Positions 61,831 to 64,000 of a DNA stretch of 64,000 nucleotides are shown here, in pieces. A program made the position numbers and the translations under genes. This stretch comes from Microbacterium pumilum (GTDB lineage: Bacteria > Actinomycetota > Actinomycetes > Actinomycetales > Microbacteriaceae): assembly GCF_039530225.1 (NCBI RefSeq), contig NZ_BAAAOH010000001.1, positions 2,852,001 through 2,916,000 on the forward strand. Direction: 5' to 3'. Position 1 is the stretch's first letter. Every line of letters begins with the position of its first letter. The notes beneath the pieces are model-generated. The model was given only the letters and a program-made list of their open reading frames with translations, was not told the origin of the DNA and made no database searches.

Positions 61831-62553
61831 TCACCCCCACTCCTCCTCGGCGAGCGGGGCTTCGTTGAGTTCCTCTCGGCGGGCCCGCCAGTCGGGGAGG
61901 AACTCGTCCATGTACGCGACGAAGCGATCGCTGTGGGTGCGTTCGTGGAGGTGGGTCAACTCGTGGACGACAATGTACTCGAGGCAGCGCGGGTTCTTCT
62001 TCGCCAACTCGGGGTTGAACCAGATCGTCCTCGAACTCGCGATGCAGGTTCCCCACTTGGTCTTCATGCGACGGACAACGATCTTGTCGGCCTCGGCTCC
62101 GATGATCGGCTGCCACTTGGCGAGCAGCGGCGGGATAGCGGCCTTCACCTCGCGGCGGTACCAGCGGTCGAGCGTCGCACGTTTCTCGTCCGCGTCCGAT
62201 CCCTCAGGTGTGACGACCCAGAGTGTCTGACCCTTGATCTCGACGTGGTGGTTGCCCGCTGTGCGGGAGATGTCGAGGCGGTACCGCTGTCCCCAGACGT
62301 AGTGGGTCTCTCCTGATTCCATCCCCCGCTTGGTCTGGCGCTCGGCGCGCTGCAGCTCCTCGCGCTGTCGTTTGATCCATGGGAGGCGCTGCACGATCGC
62401 GAGCCGGATGGTGTCCTCGCTCGTGTTCTCGGGCGCGGCAACTCGCACACGGCCTACCGGCGGGTAGACCGAGATGTGCATGTTCTTGATGTCCTTGTAG
62501 ACGACATCGATGCCAAGTCCGGCGACCGTGAGGTAGGCGTTACCGGAACTCAT
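61831..62553 (-). CDS. YgjP-like M48-type metallopeptidase (DUF45)
   Basis: The 240-residue protein has the zinc-peptidase motif HELTH (residues 197-201) with a further His at 207 in HELTHLHERTH, and the family motif RRMKTKWGTC before it. Such proteins are often encoded next to hsdR of type I restriction systems. ATG at 62553 overlaps the hsdR end by 14 bp, so it is translated with the restriction genes. The substrate is unknown. Confidence 0.88.
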   Translation of the reverse strand: MSSGNAYLTVAGLGIDVVYKDIKNMHISVYPPVGRVRVAAPENTSEDTIRLAIVQRLPWIKRQREELQRAERQTKRGMESGETHYVWGQRYRLDISRTAGNHHVEIKGQTLWVVTPEGSDADEKRATLDRWYRREVKAAIPPLLAKWQPIIGAEADKIVVRRMKTKWGTCIASSRTIWFNPELAKKNPRCLEYIVVHELTHLHERTHSDRFVAYMDEFLPDWRARREELNEAPLAEEEWG

Positions 62554-64000
62554 CGTGCTGCCCGAGAAGGGTGAGAAGGTCATCGATCGTTGCGAGCGGG
62601 AACCCGGCGGGAAGCTCGTCGTGGAGTGCGCGCGCGAGCGCCTTTCGCTTGATGGGGTGCGAGACCCAGTCGTGCTCCTTCTGCCTCTGGACGGTGTGGA
62701 ACACGTCCTCGACCTCGATGACGACGTCGGCCGGCCATTCGAAGTCCACAAGAGCGCGTCGCGCGGGCGTGGACGCCCATCCCGGATAGGCCCCGGTCGG
62801 TGCGCCGGTGCCCACCTGGGCGGCGAGCGCGACGAGGTCCTTGAGGTAGTCCGCGTATGCAGCAGCGTCCTGCTTCTGCCTGTCGATGAGGTCGTCGATC
62901 AGCTTGGACATGCTGTCGTAGTACTTCGGGTTCATCGCCCGCTCGTCGACGATGGTGCGACGGACGTTGTTGACGATCGTCTCGGCCACGGCCGCGGGGT
63001 TGTTTTTAATGCCGTCGGGCAGTGAGTCGAGCGCACTCATGCCGTTCTCGACGATCAGGTGCACGAGGCCCTGGTCGAGGGTGGCCACCTTCTCGACTGG
63101 GTCGGCCTGAATGTAGGTGTCGAGGAGGGCGCGCATGCCTGCCTCGAACTGCTTCACGTCAATGTTCTCGCCCGCACCGACTTCGACCTCGTTGCGGACG
63201 GCGACGTAGTGCGCGACCTCGTCCTTGATCGCCTTCGCCTCGACGGGGCCGTACCCGGCGGTGTCCATCTCGTTCGCCAGCGCACCGAACGCGCGAACGA
63301 GGGCCGCGACGCCCTTGTAAAGCTCGACCCGCTTCGGTTCGTTGGTCTTGATCTGCTCAGCGTCGCCCGGCTCGGACGAGACGAAGTAATGCTGGTACTC
63401 GAGGGTCCCCTTCGGGGGCTTCACCGGCTCGCACAGGGCGCGGATCTTCTCCAACGCCTCGTCGAGGTCGGCGCGGGCCTGGGTGATGCGGTCCTTGAGG
63501 AGTCCGTCGACGTCCTCTTTTGCGTAGTCCTCGAATGCGCCCGAGGTGTAGTCGGTGATCGCTTTGTCGAGCGACTGGAACAGGTCGCGGTAGTCGATGA
63601 CGTAGCCGTAGGTCTTGTCGTCCCCGTCGAGCCGGTTGACCCGGCAGATGGCCTGGAACAGGCCGTGGTCCTGCATCTTTTTGTCGATGTACAAGTACGT
63701 CGCACTCGGTGCGTCGAAACCGGTCAGGAGCTTGTCGACGACAATGAGCAGCTGCATCTGACCGGGCTCTTCGATGAAGCGCTTCTTCGCGTCCTTCTCG
63801 AACTCCTCGATCCGGCCGACCGCCTCGTCGGCGGGCACACCGAAGTAGTCGGCGAGCATCTTTCGGTAGATCTCGTACTTTCGAAGTTCCTCCGTGTCGC
63901 CCTCGCCGGCATCCTCCTTGGAGATCGCGGTCGCGTTCGGGACGTAGCTCGACACGATCGCGCACTTGCCCTTGAACCCGGCCTGCGCGAACAGCTCGTA
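62540..64000 (-). CDS. hsdR: Type I restriction enzyme subunit R, C-terminal part (continues beyond the window)
   Basis: The 486 codons present are the C-terminal part of HsdR, the DNA-translocating and cutting subunit of type I restriction enzymes. They include helicase motifs LLTGFDAP (V) and QAICRVNR (VI), then a long helical C-terminal region that contacts the methylase and specificity subunits. The nuclease and N-terminal helicase parts lie past base 64000; the frame is open to the window edge. It ends in TAA within the metallopeptidase start region. Confidence 0.93.
   Translation of the reverse strand, partial: YELFAQAGFKGKCAIVSSYVPNATAISKEDAGEGDTEELRKYEIYRKMLADYFGVPADEAVGRIEEFEKDAKKRFIEEPGQMQLLIVVDKLLTGFDAPSATYLYIDKKMQDHGLFQAICRVNRLDGDDKTYGYVIDYRDLFQSLDKAITDYTSGAFEDYAKEDVDGLLKDRITQARADLDEALEKIRALCEPVKPPKGTLEYQHYFVSSEPGDAEQIKTNEPKRVELYKGVAALVRAFGALANEMDTAGYGPVEAKAIKDEVAHYVAVRNEVEVGAGENIDVKQFEAGMRALLDTYIQADPVEKVATLDQGLVHLIVENGMSALDSLPDGIKNNPAAVAETIVNNVRRTIVDERAMNPKYYDSMSKLIDDLIDRQKQDAAAYADYLKDLVALAAQVGTGAPTGAYPGWASTPARRALVDFEWPADVVIEVEDVFHTVQRQKEHDWVSHPIKRKALARALHDELPAGFPLATIDDLLTLLGQHDEFR

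Overview
The window is a high-GC actinobacterial chromosome segment, most likely Microbacterium (family Microbacteriaceae). The reasons are the very GC-rich third codon positions, the frequent GTG starts, the gene order (PucR-type regulator, fabD-fabH-acpP-fabF, DUF3145; hrcA-dnaJ-rsmE-HIT-phoH-ybeY-corC-era), DUF1990 and DUF3145 proteins, and many genes whose start codon lies 6 or 7 nt after a TANNNT -10 box (leaderless mRNAs). No rRNA, IS element, integrase, prophage or CRISPR array was seen. Three tRNA genes are present: CAT anticodon (Met or Ile2), Asn-GTT and Ala-GGC.

Layout. 1-5.7 kb: end of a probable aceE, a FasR-like regulator and the type II fatty acid synthase genes, then DUF3145. 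5.8-9.3 kb: a possibly iron-regulated Fe(II)/2-oxoglutarate dioxygenase-like gene and a solitary GmrSD-like (DUF262/DUF1524) probable restriction protein beside a tRNA. 9.3-12 kb: a DMT-type transporter, peptide deformylase, tRNA-Asn and an orphan ABC ATPase. 12-19.4 kb: minus-strand runs dusB-dgt-dnaG and recO-uppS, with a glutathione peroxidase and a DsbA-like protein between them. 19.4-24.9 kb: a TRIC-type channel, glutamate decarboxylase, a YrhK-like membrane protein, leuA behind a leader peptide and attenuator, and a lipoprotein. 25-33.3 kb: one long minus-strand series starting at a CIRCE operator (hrcA, dnaJ, rsmE, HIT, phoH, ybeY, corC-like, era, qor), with several start/stop overlaps. 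33.3-38.3 kb: hemW, DUF1990, lepA and an aminotransferase. 38.4-41.7 kb: a hydrolase, an MFS transporter and a GH1 beta-glucosidase. 41.8-49 kb: rpsT, then comEA-comEC-holA and leuS on the minus strand. 49-59.6 kb: pabB-like, DedA plus an APP1-type phosphatase, a DNA damage group (SRAP protein, 3-methyladenine glycosylase-like, AidB-like), NagZ, a zinc metallopeptidase, a sugar dehydrogenase and a VOC protein.

From tRNA-Ala (59.7 kb) to the end the content changes: poorly recognised small genes, a two-gene cassette of unknown function (60.8-61.7 kb), a YgjP-like metallopeptidase and the C-terminal part of a type I restriction subunit HsdR that runs off the window. This looks like the edge of an accessory or defence region.

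Most of the window is housekeeping: lipid synthesis, replication priming, tRNA and rRNA modification, heat-shock control, ribosome assembly and DNA repair. The parts most worth a second look are the GmrSD-like gene with an extra C-terminal region, the unknown cassette next to the type I system, the leuA leader, the many leaderless promoters and the dispersed GAGCNTGTCGAAG-type repeats, one of which is translated inside era.
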